Positions 27,041 to 35,455 of a DNA stretch of 64,000 nucleotides are shown piece by piece (the stretch's first letter is position 1; every line of letters starts with the position of its first letter). A program made the translations under genes and the position numbers. This stretch comes from an uncultured Dorea sp. (GTDB lineage Bacteria; Bacillota; Clostridia; Lachnospirales; Lachnospiraceae). The stretch covers positions 1 to 64,000 of the forward strand of contig CAPEBR010000002.1 of the NCBI GenBank assembly GCA_948602995.1. The letters are read 5' to 3'. Below the pieces are notes generated by a model. That model searched no databases and was not told where the DNA came from. It saw nothing but the letters and a program-made list of their open reading frames with translations.

Positions 27041-27553
27041 ATGAGGAATGTTATTTTTATCGGAATGCCGGCAGTAGGGAAGAGCACAGTGGGTGTGATT
27101 GTGGCAAAGCGCCTTGGCTATCGTTTCCTGGACACAGATCTTTTGATTCAGGAACAGGAAGGAAAGCTTTTAAAGGAAATTATTGCAGAGAGAGGAACAG
27201 AAGGATTCCTTGAGATTGAGGACAGAGTGAATGCAGGGGTCAGTGCAGAGCGATCGGTGATTTCGCCGGGAGGAAGTGTTGTCTACTGTGAAAATGCGAT
27301 GAAGCATTATAAAGAAATTGGAACAGTCGTATATTTAATGATATCATTTGACATAATAAATAGCAGGCTTAAGAATGCAAAAAACCGCGGGGTCGTGCTT
27401 AAGGACGGGCAGACTTTCCGGGATTTATATAACGAGAGGACGGCTCTTTTTGAGAAATATGCAGATGTGACGATTTGCGAAGATCATCTCAGTCTGGAGG
27501 AGACCGTTGACAAGGTGATGGAGACTTTGGCTGGTTGTGTTGCTGTTGAGTGA
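27041..27553 (+). CDS. shikimate-kinase-like P-loop protein
   Basis: 170 aa from ATG 27041, chosen because AAGGAG lies 9 bases upstream and the length then equals AroK; starts at 26987 or 26999 would add 14-18 residues. Walker A GMPAVGKSTVG, FLDTDLLIQEQEG (substrate Asp), PGGSVV in place of the usual GGG, and the lid/adenine-site Arg in YNERTALFEKYAD. The shikimate-contacting Arg of AroK (E-x-x-FR-x-x-E) is replaced: here EGFLEIE. It may phosphorylate another substrate. No other shikimate-pathway gene is nearby. Confidence 0.8.
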   Translation: MRNVIFIGMPAVGKSTVGVIVAKRLGYRFLDTDLLIQEQEGKLLKEIIAERGTEGFLEIEDRVNAGVSAERSVISPGGSVVYCENAMKHYKEIGTVVYLMISFDIINSRLKNAKNRGVVLKDGQTFRDLYNERTALFEKYADVTICEDHLSLEETVDKVMETLAGCVAVE

Positions 27554-27569
27554 ACAGTAACTTTGGTTG

Positions 27570-27702
27570 GTTACTGTTCACTCCGTGACCAGTAACATTC
27601 GCAAATCCAACTAAAATTCGCTCCGCGAATGGGATTTGCTCACTCCTGAATCACTTTCTTACGGTCTGTGCAGTAAATGCACAAACCTGTGTGAACAGTA
27701 AC
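27570..27702 (+). repeat. multi-hairpin element, copy 4
   Basis: 133 bp with perfect 12-bp ends GTTACTGTTCAC/GTGAACAGTAAC and internal AAATTCGC-tcc-GCGAAT. One hairpin arm has a single unpaired change (GGTCTGTGCA against TGCACAAACC). An extra GTGAACAGTAAC (27549-27560) lies just before it, overlapping the stop of the upstream gene, possibly a leftover end of another copy. Confidence 0.88.
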
Positions 27703-27727
27703 TTTGGTTGTTACAAAAAAGTTACAT

Positions 27728-27751
27728 ATTTGTAAAAAATGTTTTACAAAT
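27728..27751 (+). promoter_or_regulatory. candidate operator palindrome over the murA -35 region
   Basis: ATTTGTAAAA and TTTTACAAAT form a perfect 10-bp inverted repeat around AATG. The right half overlaps the -35 box at 27743, so a bound protein would interfere with RNA polymerase. The cognate regulator is unknown. Confidence 0.5.
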
Positions 27752-27770
27752 CGTGGATTTGTGATATACT
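27743..27770 (+). promoter_or_regulatory. promoter of murA
   Basis: TTTACA (27743-27748), 16-bp spacer, TATACT (27765-27770), 76 bp before the murA start codon. Confidence 0.6.
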
Positions 27771-27846
27771 TATGGATATGCATAAAATAACGTAACTAGA
27801 TTCATATATTTGAGGGGTTAAATAAATAGTAGTTATGAGGTGTAGT

Positions 27847-29139
27847 ATGGAACAGTATGTAATTAAAGGCGGTCATCCTCTTGTAGGAGAGGTTGAGATT
27901 AGTGGAGCAAAGAATGCGGCGCTTGCTATTTTAGCTGCAGCGATTATGACAGATGAGACTGTCCGTGTAGATAATCTTCCGGACGTGAATGATATTAATG
28001 TTTTACTTGATGCGATTTCTGGTATTGGCGGTACGGTTCACCGTGTTGACCGGCATACCGTACAGATTAATGGAAAAAGAATTCGGGACTTAAGTATCGA
28101 ATATGACTATATTAAGAAGATCAGGGCGTCCTATTATCTGCTAGGCGCGCTTCTTGGAAAATATAAACATGCAGAGGTTGCGCTTCCGGGGGGATGTAAT
28201 ATTGGAAGCAGGCCGATTGACCAGCATCTGAAGGGATTCCGTGCCCTTGGGGCAGATGTGGATATTGAGCATGGCAAGATTATTGCAGAAGCAGGCCGTC
28301 TTGTAGGAAAACACATTTATTTTGATGTTGTGAGTGTCGGGGCGACGATTAATGTCATGATGGCGGCGACCATGGCAGATGGACTTACGATTATGGAGAA
28401 TGTTGCCAAGGAGCCCCATGTGGTTGATGTTGCCAACTTCCTGAACAGTATGGGAGCAAATATCAGAGGAGCCGGGACGGATGTTATCAAGATCCGGGGT
28501 GTGCAGCGTCTTCACAGCACGGACTATTCGGTAATTCCGGATCAGATTGAGGCCGGGACCTTTATGTTTGCAGCAGCGGCAACCAGGGGGGATGTCACGG
28601 TTCTTAATGTGATTCCGAAGCATCTTGAGGCAACTGTTGCGAAGCTGATTGAGATTGGCTGTGAGGTGGAGGAGTTTGATGACGCGGTTCGCGTAGTGTC
28701 AAAGGGAGGCTTAAGAAGCACCCATGTAAAGACACTTCCGTATCCGGGATTTCCGACAGATATGCAGCCGCAGATTGGAGTGACTCTGGCCTTGTGTTCA
28801 GGGACGAGTACGATTACGGAGAGTATCTTTGAGAATCGTTTTAAATACCTGGATGAACTTGCCAGGATGGGAGCGAACATTAAGGTGGAAGGGAATTCTG
28901 CGACCATAGAGGGAGTCCGCAGATTTTCTGCCGCACGGGTGAGCGCGCCGGATCTTCGCGCCGGGGCGGCGCTCTGTATCGCAGGACTCGCCACAGACGG
29001 GATTACGATTGTGGATGATATTGTGTATATACAGCGGGGGTATGAGAAGTTCGAAGAGAAGCTGCGCAGTATAGGCGGAATGATTGAAAAGGTTTCTACA
29101 GAAAGAGAGATTCAAAAGTTTAAATTAAAGGTAAGCTGA
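27847..29139 (+). CDS. murA: UDP-N-acetylglucosamine 1-carboxyvinyltransferase MurA
   Basis: 430 aa from ATG 27847 (GAGGTG upstream; an ATG at 27835 would add four residues). First committed step of peptidoglycan synthesis: adds enolpyruvate from PEP to UDP-GlcNAc in the cytoplasm. Lys22 and Asn23 in SGAKNAAL bind substrate. Cys117 in ALPGGCNIGSRPIDQH is the catalytic cysteine and fosfomycin target, so the fosfomycin-sensitive Cys form is present. DIEHGKIIAEAG and GFPTDMQPQ are further signatures. Monocistronic, ending at a palindromic repeat shared with the convergent selenoprotein A gene. Confidence 0.97.
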   Translation: MEQYVIKGGHPLVGEVEISGAKNAALAILAAAIMTDETVRVDNLPDVNDINVLLDAISGIGGTVHRVDRHTVQINGKRIRDLSIEYDYIKKIRASYYLLGALLGKYKHAEVALPGGCNIGSRPIDQHLKGFRALGADVDIEHGKIIAEAGRLVGKHIYFDVVSVGATINVMMAATMADGLTIMENVAKEPHVVDVANFLNSMGANIRGAGTDVIKIRGVQRLHSTDYSVIPDQIEAGTFMFAAAATRGDVTVLNVIPKHLEATVAKLIEIGCEVEEFDDAVRVVSKGGLRSTHVKTLPYPGFPTDMQPQIGVTLALCSGTSTITESIFENRFKYLDELARMGANIKVEGNSATIEGVRRFSAARVSAPDLRAGAALCIAGLATDGITIVDDIVYIQRGYEKFEEKLRSIGGMIEKVSTEREIQKFKLKVS

Positions 29140-29187
29140 CGCGATTGGGGACGGGGTAAAATTCATTTTACCCCGTCCCCAATCGCG
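29140..29187. repeat. dispersed palindrome, copy 4 (between convergent genes)
   Basis: The core TTGGGGACGGGGTAAAAT pairs with ATTTTACCCCGTCCCCAA over a TC loop, and the flanks CGCGA and TCGCG extend the stem. It lies between the stops of murA and grdA, so it can serve as a two-way terminator. Confidence 0.92.
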
Positions 29188-29192
29188 ATTTT

Positions 29193-29666
29193 CTAAAGAT
29201 ACTGGCAGAATTCGTCTCTGATTGAGCTCATCTCACTGATGATATCGTCAATATCCAGTACCATTTCCATCATGCTTACCTGCTCGTCGTAGATTGCTTC
29301 ATCAAATTCTTCCTTTACCTCAGGTTCGCATACATGGTATGTTGTGAGTCCAAGCTGGACCCCTGTCAATGGACCTGCGAATGTCGGGTCACCTGCAGTT
29401 ACAGTCTCTGCTGCAAGACCTGCCGCTTCGCCTTCGGCTGCTCCGAGAATTACGACTATATTTTCCGGACCATACTCTTCGGCAAAGTCCTTCACACGCT
29501 TCTGATTCTCCAGATCCATTGCGCCTGCACTTGTTCAGACAAAGCATTCCGTGGAGGAAAAGATTACTTCCCCACCGGCTGACTGCACACACTCTGCAAT
29601 TGCCGGTCCCGGAATTCCATCACGGTCTCCAATGATAATTGCTTTCTTTCCGGCTAAAATTGCCAT
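29193..29666 (-). CDS. grdA: glycine/sarcosine/betaine reductase selenoprotein A
   Basis: 157 aa when the in-frame TGA at 29535-29537 is read as selenocysteine; automatic calling would split it in two. The start ATG (29666) has AGGAGG upstream. The sequence around residue 44, SSTECFV-U-TSAGAMDLENQK, is the invariant GrdA signature, with Sec at the known position 44. Family role: GrdA takes the carboxymethyl group from component B onto its selenium and passes it to component C, giving acetyl phosphate. It also needs reduced thioredoxin. Here it is divergent from the component B genes with a 485-bp gap between. Component C genes (grdC, grdD) are not in the window. Confidence 0.97.
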
Positions 29667-30041
29667 GGTTTTTCTGCCTCCTTTCTTCATATCCCCTTTT
29701 TGCTCCTGTTTTAAATGATACTCTTCATGATTTTTCATGCTGATTTGTAAATTCATAAATTAGCATATATGCAAATTCTGTAAATGGCAATTCTCCTCTT
29801 GTTCTTAATTAAGAAAAGAAATTCTTCAAATGTTTCCTAAAACGAAAAATGATATTCTTTTTTATGTATTTTGATAAATATATTAATTTTTTTTGTTTTA
29901 AATTCAAATATTTTTTGATTTATATTATTATAGTCTATACAAATATTGATTATATCTATAAATGACAGTATAAAGTGCGCTGTTTTTCCTGTTTTACACA
30001 TTTATAAATAAAATAAATATATAACAATATTTATAAAAGAC
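29667..30041. other. AT-rich intergenic region between grdA and the component B genes
   Basis: Long A/T runs and no credible reading frame. It must contain the grdA promoter on the minus strand, but several AT-rich candidates exist and I cannot pick one. Base composition is far lower in G+C than in the flanking genes. Confidence 0.5.
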
Positions 30042-30070
30042 TTGAATGTTATCGCGATTAGTTGTATAAT
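30042..30070 (+). promoter_or_regulatory. promoter of the component B-transporter operon
   Basis: TTGAAT (30042-30047), exactly 17 bp, TATAAT (30065-30070). The spacer contains the palindromic box TTATCGCGATTA. Confidence 0.8.
30049..30060 (+). promoter_or_regulatory. operator box 1 (TTATCGCGATTA)
   Basis: Palindromic core ATCGCGAT placed inside the promoter spacer. The identical 12-mer recurs at 30111, 62 bp downstream (about six helical turns). The TetR-type regulator encoded at 34742 is the obvious candidate, though unproven. Confidence 0.65.
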
Positions 30071-30110
30071 GTGAACAACAGATAGCGGAGATCATTTTTT
30101 TGAACTTGTG

Positions 30111-30122
30111 TTATCGCGATTA
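30111..30122 (+). promoter_or_regulatory. operator box 2 (TTATCGCGATTA)
   Basis: Exact second copy of the 12-mer at 30049-30060, lying in the untranslated leader 29 bp before the start codon. Repression by a roadblock or by looping between the two boxes is plausible. Confidence 0.65.
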
Positions 30123-30151
30123 CAAAAATAGAGTAAAAGGAGGGAACTTGT

Positions 30152-31441
30152 ATGAAATTGGAACTCGGCAAAATACAGATAGGGGACATCCAATTTGCAG
30201 ACAGAACCTACATTGAGAATCACGTTCTCTATGTGAACAAGGAAGAAGTGGAAAAGATGGTTCTGGAGGATGATAAGCTTTTAGAGTGTCATCTGGATAT
30301 TGCGAGACCGGGAGATGCGACAAGGATTACGCCAGTGAAGGATGTCATTGAGCCGCGCGTGAAGGTCAGCGGCGGCGGGGAGATTTTCCCGGGTGTGGTT
30401 GGCAAGGTGTCGCCAACAGTCGGTGAAGGCAGGACTCATGCCCTTGAAGGATGCTGTGTTGTTACAGTCGGAAGAATTGTAGGCTTCCAGGAAGGTGTAA
30501 TTGACATGAGCGGCCCGGCGGCAGACTACTGTCCGTTCTCTAAGACGGTGAATCTGTGTGTTGTGATTGAACCTCAGGAAGGCCTTGAGACCCATGTGTA
30601 TGAGAGAGCGGGACGTCTGGCAGGGCTTAAGGTTGCGACTTATCTGGGCGAGGCGGGAAAGAATGTGGAGCCGGATACTCTAGATGTATTTGAGACGAAG
30701 CCGGTATTCCAGCAGGCAGCTGAATATCCAGAACTTCCGAAGGTAGGATATGTACATATGCTGCAGTCCCAGGGACTTCTGCACGATACATATTATTACG
30801 GGGTAGATGCGAAGCAGTTTGTACCGACATTCATGTATCCGACAGAGATCATGGATGGAGCAATTGTTTCAGGAAACTGTGTGGCTCCGTGCGACAAGGT
30901 TACCACGTATCATCATCTTCACAATCCAGTGATTGACGAGTGCTATAAGCGTCACGGCAAAGAGATTAATTTTATGGGCGTCATACTGACAAATGAGAAT
31001 GTATTCCTTGCGGATAAGGAGAGGCATTCCGATATGGTTGCGAAGCTGGCGGAATGGATGGAATTAGACGGCGTCCTGATTACGGAGGAAGGCTACGGCA
31101 ATCCGGATACAGATCTTATGATGAACTGCCGCAAGGTAGAGCGTAAGGGGACCAAGGTAGTTCTCATTACAGATGAATTCCCGGGCAAGGACGGAAAGTC
31201 CCAGTCACTGGCTGATACCTGTGACGAGGCAACTGCACTTGCTTCCTGCGGACAGGGGAACATGACTTTACAATTCCCTGCCATGGAGAAGGTAATCGGC
31301 ATGCAGGATTATATTGAGAGCCAGATCGGCGGCTGGGCAGGCTGTATTAACGAGGACGGTTCTTTTGAGGCGGAGATTCAGATTATCATTGCATCCACGA
31401 TTGCGAACGGATTTAACAGGCTGGCTGCAAGAGGATACTAG
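30152..31441 (+). CDS. glycine/sarcosine/betaine-type reductase component B, proprotein subunit (GrdE/GrdG/GrdI family)
   Basis: 429 aa, usual length. Strongly GrdE-like: LARPG-type start (LDIARPGDATRITPVKDVIEPRVKV), GKIVGFQEGVIDMSGP-like segment, and VPTFMYPTEIMDGAIVSGNCVAPCDK. In this family the proprotein is cleaved before a cysteine that becomes a pyruvoyl group binding the substrate amine as a Schiff base; Cys243 (SGNCV) matches that site. Sequence alone does not tell glycine from sarcosine, betaine or another N-substituted glycine. AAAAGGAGGG precedes the ATG. First gene of the operon, 20 bp before its selenoprotein partner. Confidence 0.94.
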   Translation: MKLELGKIQIGDIQFADRTYIENHVLYVNKEEVEKMVLEDDKLLECHLDIARPGDATRITPVKDVIEPRVKVSGGGEIFPGVVGKVSPTVGEGRTHALEGCCVVTVGRIVGFQEGVIDMSGPAADYCPFSKTVNLCVVIEPQEGLETHVYERAGRLAGLKVATYLGEAGKNVEPDTLDVFETKPVFQQAAEYPELPKVGYVHMLQSQGLLHDTYYYGVDAKQFVPTFMYPTEIMDGAIVSGNCVAPCDKVTTYHHLHNPVIDECYKRHGKEINFMGVILTNENVFLADKERHSDMVAKLAEWMELDGVLITEEGYGNPDTDLMMNCRKVERKGTKVVLITDEFPGKDGKSQSLADTCDEATALASCGQGNMTLQFPAMEKVIGMQDYIESQIGGWAGCINEDGSFEAEIQIIIASTIANGFNRLAARGY

Positions 31442-31461
31442 GAAAGGGGGATTCAATTATT

Positions 31462-32778
31462 ATGGCAAAGTATAAAATTGTTCATTATCTCAATCAGTTC
31501 TTTGGCGGGATCGGCGGAGAGGATATGGCCGGGTTTGAGCCGGAGGTAAGAGATGAAAAGATTGGCCCGGGTCTTGCAATTGCCCAGGCGCTGGGTGAGG
31601 ATTATGAGATTGTCGCTACTATAATCTGCGGAGATAATTATTTTGGCGAGAATCTTGATAAGGCAACGGATACAATTATAGAGATGGTTAAGAAGTATGA
31701 ACCGGATGTATTTGTGGCAGGGCCTGCATTTAATGCGGGACGTTACGGAGTTGCGTGCGGTACAATCTGTAAAGCAGTAGAAGAAAGACTTGGGGTTCCG
31801 GTTCTCACTGGTATGTATGAGGAAAATCCAGGGGCGGATATGTTTAAGAAGGATATTATAACAGTACAGACCGGAAATTCTGCTGCGACACTTAGAAAGT
31901 CACTGCCAAAGATTGTAAATCTAATTAAAAAGATGGCGACTGGCGAAGAGATCCTGGGGCCTTCTGTGGAGGGATATCTGGAAAGAGGAATCCGTGTCAA
32001 TTATTTCGCAGAGAAGAGGGGCGCCACAAGAGGTATGGAAATGCTGATCAAGAAAATGGCAGGGGAACCATTTGAGACAGATCTTCCGATGCCGAAGTTT
32101 GACCGTGTAGCTCCGGCGGATGCGATTACGGATATTAAAAATGCGAAGATTGCAGTTGTTACATCAGGCGGCGTTGTTCCGCAGGGCAACCCTGACCATA
32201 TTGAATCTTCCAATGCCACAAAGTATGGGACATATTCCATTGAAGGCATGGACAGCATGTCGCCGGAGGATTTCACCACAATTCATGGCGGATATGACAG
32301 GCAGTTTGTTATGAAGAATCCGAATCTTGTTGTTCCGCTTGATGTTCTCCGTGAGCTTGAGAAGGCAGGAGAGTTTGGCGAGCTTGTTAACTATTTCTGT
32401 ACAACGACAGGAACTGGAACAGCTACAGGATCAGCAGCAAAGTTCGGCGACTCTATTGGTAAAAAGTTTGTAGAGGATCATGTAGACGGCGTTATCCTTG
32501 TCAGCACATGAGGTACCTGTACACGTTGCGGTGCAACGATGGTAAAAGGGATTGAAAAGTACGGCATTCCGGTAGTACATATGGCGACGGTTGTTCCGAT
32601 TTCCAGGACAATTGGTGCAAATAGAATTATACCTGGAGTAGGCATTCCGTACCCGCTTGGGGATCCGACGCAAGGTGATGCAGATTCGAAAAAGATCCGT
32701 GAGAAGATGGTAAGAAGAGCGCTTAAAGCGCTTCAGGTACCGGTTACGGACCAGACCGTTTTCGATAAGGATATTTAG
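31462..32778 (+). CDS. glycine/sarcosine/betaine-type reductase component B selenoprotein (GrdB/GrdF/GrdH family)
   Basis: 438 aa with selenocysteine at residue 350, encoded by TGA 32509-32511; a caller that stops there leaves two fragments. The read-through sequence VILVST-U-GTCTRCGATMVKG gives the UxxCxxC redox motif (Sec350, Cys353, Cys356) of component B. The N-terminus KIVHYLNQFFGGIGGEDMAG is family-typical. It activates the substrate by cleaving the C-N bond with the pyruvoyl subunit and hands a carboxymethyl group to GrdA. A hairpin fitting a bacterial SECIS follows the TGA. Co-transcribed with the proprotein gene and the transporter. Confidence 0.96.
32512..32544 (+). promoter_or_regulatory. 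bacterial SECIS-like hairpin for Sec insertion
   Basis: CGTTGC (32524-32529), loop GGT, GCAACG (32533-32538): a perfect 6-bp apical stem whose loop starts 18 bases after the TGA. An outer TACC (32514-32517) pairs with GGTA (32541-32544). G at the first loop positions and the spacing fit the known bacterial SECIS pattern. Confidence 0.75.
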
Positions 32779-32867
32779 GCGTAACAGCGAAGACAGTTGA
32801 ACTGTTATGACAAAAGATATGCAGATTCATTAAGAAGTATTATACTCGTAAAGGAAGGAGAGATCTT

Positions 32868-34226
32868 ATGAGTAATAATGGGCAGGCCCAGTTTAAGTCA
32901 CGTTTCGGGTACATTATGGTTGCTGCAGGAGCGGCAATCGGATTAGGTAACATATGGAAATTCCCATATCTGGCGTATAGAGGGGGCGGTGGAATTTTCC
33001 TTGTTACATATATTATTATCATCATTCTGATGGCGCATCCCATGGTTGAGATGGAGACGGCAATCGGGCGTTTTGGAAAATCTGACACAGTATCAGTATT
33101 TGAAAAGATTAATAAGAAATGGGGATTCGTAGGGTGGATTGCAAATATCTGTACACTGGGAATCAACATGTTCTATGTAGTAGTCGGCGGCTGGGTTTTA
33201 AAGTACGCGGTCCAGTTTATTACAAGCGGTGATTTTGGCGAAGATACTAATGTATTCTTTAATGGTTTTATAAGTAAGCCGGTAGAGCCGATTATCTGGG
33301 CGGTCATTGTTTTATTTATTGCATCATTCCTGCTGCTGTTCGGTATTACTGAAATTGTTGAGAAGGTTACAAAGGTTATTATGCCAGTGCTTTTCGCCAT
33401 TTTGGTTTTCTGTGCAGTTTATGCATGTGCAACACTGCCGGGCGCTGTAGAAGGCTTGAAGTACTACCTTGTTCCGAACTTTAAGAACTTTAATTTCAAA
33501 GTATTTGCAGATGCTGCAACGCAGGTATTGTTCTCTGTTGGTATCGGGTGGGGTATCTTCACTACTTTGGGCGCGAATATCTCGGATTCCAGCAACCTTA
33601 AGGGTGATGCGATCATGGTAAGTATTATGGATACGATGGCAGCAGTTTTGGCGGGCTTTGTAGTAATTCCTACCGCATTTGGCGCAGGCATGGAAGTAAC
33701 AAAGGGACCGGCTCTGCTGTTTGACGTAATGGCAGGCATCTATGGAAGTATGCCGGGCGGACGCCTGATTGGTTCTGTATTCTTTGTAGGAGTTATGTTT
33801 GCAGTGTTCTCATCACTGTTTACTTTCTTCGAGATCTCGATGAAGACCTTCGAAGTAAAGCTTAAGATGGGAAGGAAGAAAGGCGTTATTGCCGTATCAC
33901 TCATTATTTTTGTGGGTAATATCTTAGTATCCCTCGGATTTGGGCCGCTTTCAAGTTTCAAGATCCCGTGGCCGAGCTTTACGGGGGTGGAGATGTATGG
34001 CCTGTATGACTGGCTTGACTGCTTTACCGGTTATCTGCTTCTGCCTCTTGGCTGTCTGCTCACCTGTGTCTTTATTGCAAAGATCTGGGGCTTTGACAAC
34101 TATGAGAAGGAACTTTTCAAGAACGGCGAAGGAAAGCTGAATGGCTTTGACAAGCTGCTTACTCTGGCAGTGATTCCGATCTTCATGGTAATTGTATTGT
34201 TAAATGTATTTGGTTTCCTTGGATAG
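32868..34226 (+). CDS. neurotransmitter:sodium symporter (NSS/SNF) family transporter
   Basis: 452 aa, about 11-12 transmembrane helices in the LeuT fold. FGYIMVAAGAAIGLGNIWKFPYLAYRGGGG is the helix-1 signature that holds sodium and the substrate carboxylate. FFSVGIGWGIFTTLGANIS-like helix 6 and the EMTA-like segment VEMETAIGRFGK are also typical. It imports a small amino acid or derivative with Na+. Its place 89 bp after the component B gene suggests it brings in the reductase substrate, perhaps glycine or a methylated glycine. Betaine is more often carried by BCCT or ABC systems, which weakly argues against betaine. Confidence 0.94.
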   Translation: MSNNGQAQFKSRFGYIMVAAGAAIGLGNIWKFPYLAYRGGGGIFLVTYIIIIILMAHPMVEMETAIGRFGKSDTVSVFEKINKKWGFVGWIANICTLGINMFYVVVGGWVLKYAVQFITSGDFGEDTNVFFNGFISKPVEPIIWAVIVLFIASFLLLFGITEIVEKVTKVIMPVLFAILVFCAVYACATLPGAVEGLKYYLVPNFKNFNFKVFADAATQVLFSVGIGWGIFTTLGANISDSSNLKGDAIMVSIMDTMAAVLAGFVVIPTAFGAGMEVTKGPALLFDVMAGIYGSMPGGRLIGSVFFVGVMFAVFSSLFTFFEISMKTFEVKLKMGRKKGVIAVSLIIFVGNILVSLGFGPLSSFKIPWPSFTGVEMYGLYDWLDCFTGYLLLPLGCLLTCVFIAKIWGFDNYEKELFKNGEGKLNGFDKLLTLAVIPIFMVIVLLNVFGFLG

Positions 34227-34276
34227 TAAAATTGGGGACGGGGTATTTTTTAAAATACCCCGTCCCCAATTTTACT
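34225..34276 (+). repeat. dispersed palindrome, copy 5 (longest stem)
   Basis: 25-bp stem: flanks AGTAAA and TTTACT extend the standard core ATTGGGGACGGGG / CCCCGTCCCCAAT. It begins inside the stop codon of the transporter and probably ends that transcript, or acts as a partial terminator before grdX. Confidence 0.92.
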
Positions 34277-34329
34277 GGACTTTTTCTTTTTGTGTATTAT
34301 AATAGAAGAAGGAAAGGGGGCGGTTCGTT

Positions 34330-34719
34330 ATGTGGGAATTAGAAAAGGCGATTCTGATTACGAATAATGACCGGGTGGAAAAGAAATATAAAGGGACGCT
34401 TCAGGTAATCTTTGCAGAGTCCTATGAAGAGGTTCTGATCAGGGCAAGAGACATGGTGTATGACCGGCATGTCCTGCTGACTCATCCTCAGGCATCCAGC
34501 CTGAAGCCGAATCAGACGCCGTACAGGTCGGTAGTTGTCTACCCAAAGGGAGAGGAAGATAACACACAAGACATTCTTTTGATCGAAAAATGTCTGGAGG
34601 TTTATTACCAGTGGCAGAAGATTGCACCTGCGCCGGAGAAATATTCAGATAAAGTGGCGGGAGATTTTAAGACAATTGATTTATCTGTAATTGATAATAT
34701 TATCCCCAGAATAGTTTAG
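34330..34719 (+). CDS. grdX: GrdX family protein
   Basis: 129 aa. Matches the small GrdX proteins found in glycine reductase gene clusters: ILITNNDRVEKKY near the start and HVLLTHPQASSLKPNQTPYRSVVVYPK in the middle. The biochemical role is unknown; it is a reliable marker of grd loci. AAAGGGGGCGG lies upstream. It sits between the transporter and the TetR gene, 22 bp before the latter, so the two may be one transcript. Confidence 0.88.
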   Translation: MWELEKAILITNNDRVEKKYKGTLQVIFAESYEEVLIRARDMVYDRHVLLTHPQASSLKPNQTPYRSVVVYPKGEEDNTQDILLIEKCLEVYYQWQKIAPAPEKYSDKVAGDFKTIDLSVIDNIIPRIV

Positions 34720-34741
34720 ACTAATAAAGGGGGAAGGAAAT

Positions 34742-35443
34742 ATGACCGGAAAGAGAAAAGAAGCTTATATTAAAGGATTTTCTAGACGGGACTATATCCA
34801 GAAGGCTCATGAGCTGATTCAGCGTGAAGGAGTAAAGGCAATTTCCATCCGTCTGATTGCGAGGGAAATGGGATGTTCATCGGCGAGCCTGTACCGCCAT
34901 TTTGAGAGCTTGTCTGAGCTGCTGTATTATGCAGAGCTCAGGACACTTACGACCTACATATTAAGGCTGAATGAGGGAGAGAAAAGGTGGAAGAATCCAT
35001 GGGATACCTATATGGGAGTCTGGGACTGCTACAGCCGGGAGGCGTTTGCCAATCCGGAAGCATATAATCTGCTTTTTTTTGAGTTCACGAATGAGAAGCT
35101 TAAAGATTCGATTATTGAGTATTATAATATGTTCCCGGAGGATATTAAGGGGACGAGCCATATTTTCTGGACCATGCTTAAGTGCGCAGATTTTATGGGA
35201 AGAGATTATGAGATGTGTAAGAAATGTATCAGGGAGGGAGTTATAACTGAAGAAAATGCAGTACAGCTTAACCGGATTGCCTGCCTGTTGTTTAAAGGAT
35301 ATTTCTTTACGGTTTTAAGAGATGGGATAAGGCCGGAGGAGATTGATGAAAGAGTGGGGCAGTATACGTCAGATCTGGAGATGGCGGTTAATACACTTGC
35401 ACTGGAAATGAAGGACTATAAGGCTTTGTGGAGGAACTCATAG
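34742..35443 (+). CDS. TetR family transcriptional regulator
   Basis: 233 aa. N-terminal TetR helix-turn-helix (about 16-62: YIQKAHELIQREGVKAISIRLIAREMGCSSASLYRHFESLSELLYYA), then an all-helical ligand domain of unrecognised specificity. GGGGGAAGGAAAT precedes the ATG. As the last gene of the reductase locus it is the best candidate to bind the two TTATCGCGATTA boxes upstream of the component B genes and to sense the substrate or a product; this is inference from position. Confidence 0.9.
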   Translation: MTGKRKEAYIKGFSRRDYIQKAHELIQREGVKAISIRLIAREMGCSSASLYRHFESLSELLYYAELRTLTTYILRLNEGEKRWKNPWDTYMGVWDCYSREAFANPEAYNLLFFEFTNEKLKDSIIEYYNMFPEDIKGTSHIFWTMLKCADFMGRDYEMCKKCIREGVITEENAVQLNRIACLLFKGYFFTVLRDGIRPEEIDERVGQYTSDLEMAVNTLALEMKDYKALWRNS

Positions 35444-35455
35444 TAAGAGACGGCT

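Noticed and set aside
29535..29537. Nonsense mutation in grdA
   Set aside because: The TGA is at the invariant Sec44 position with family-typical flanks, so it is selenocysteine and not a broken gene.
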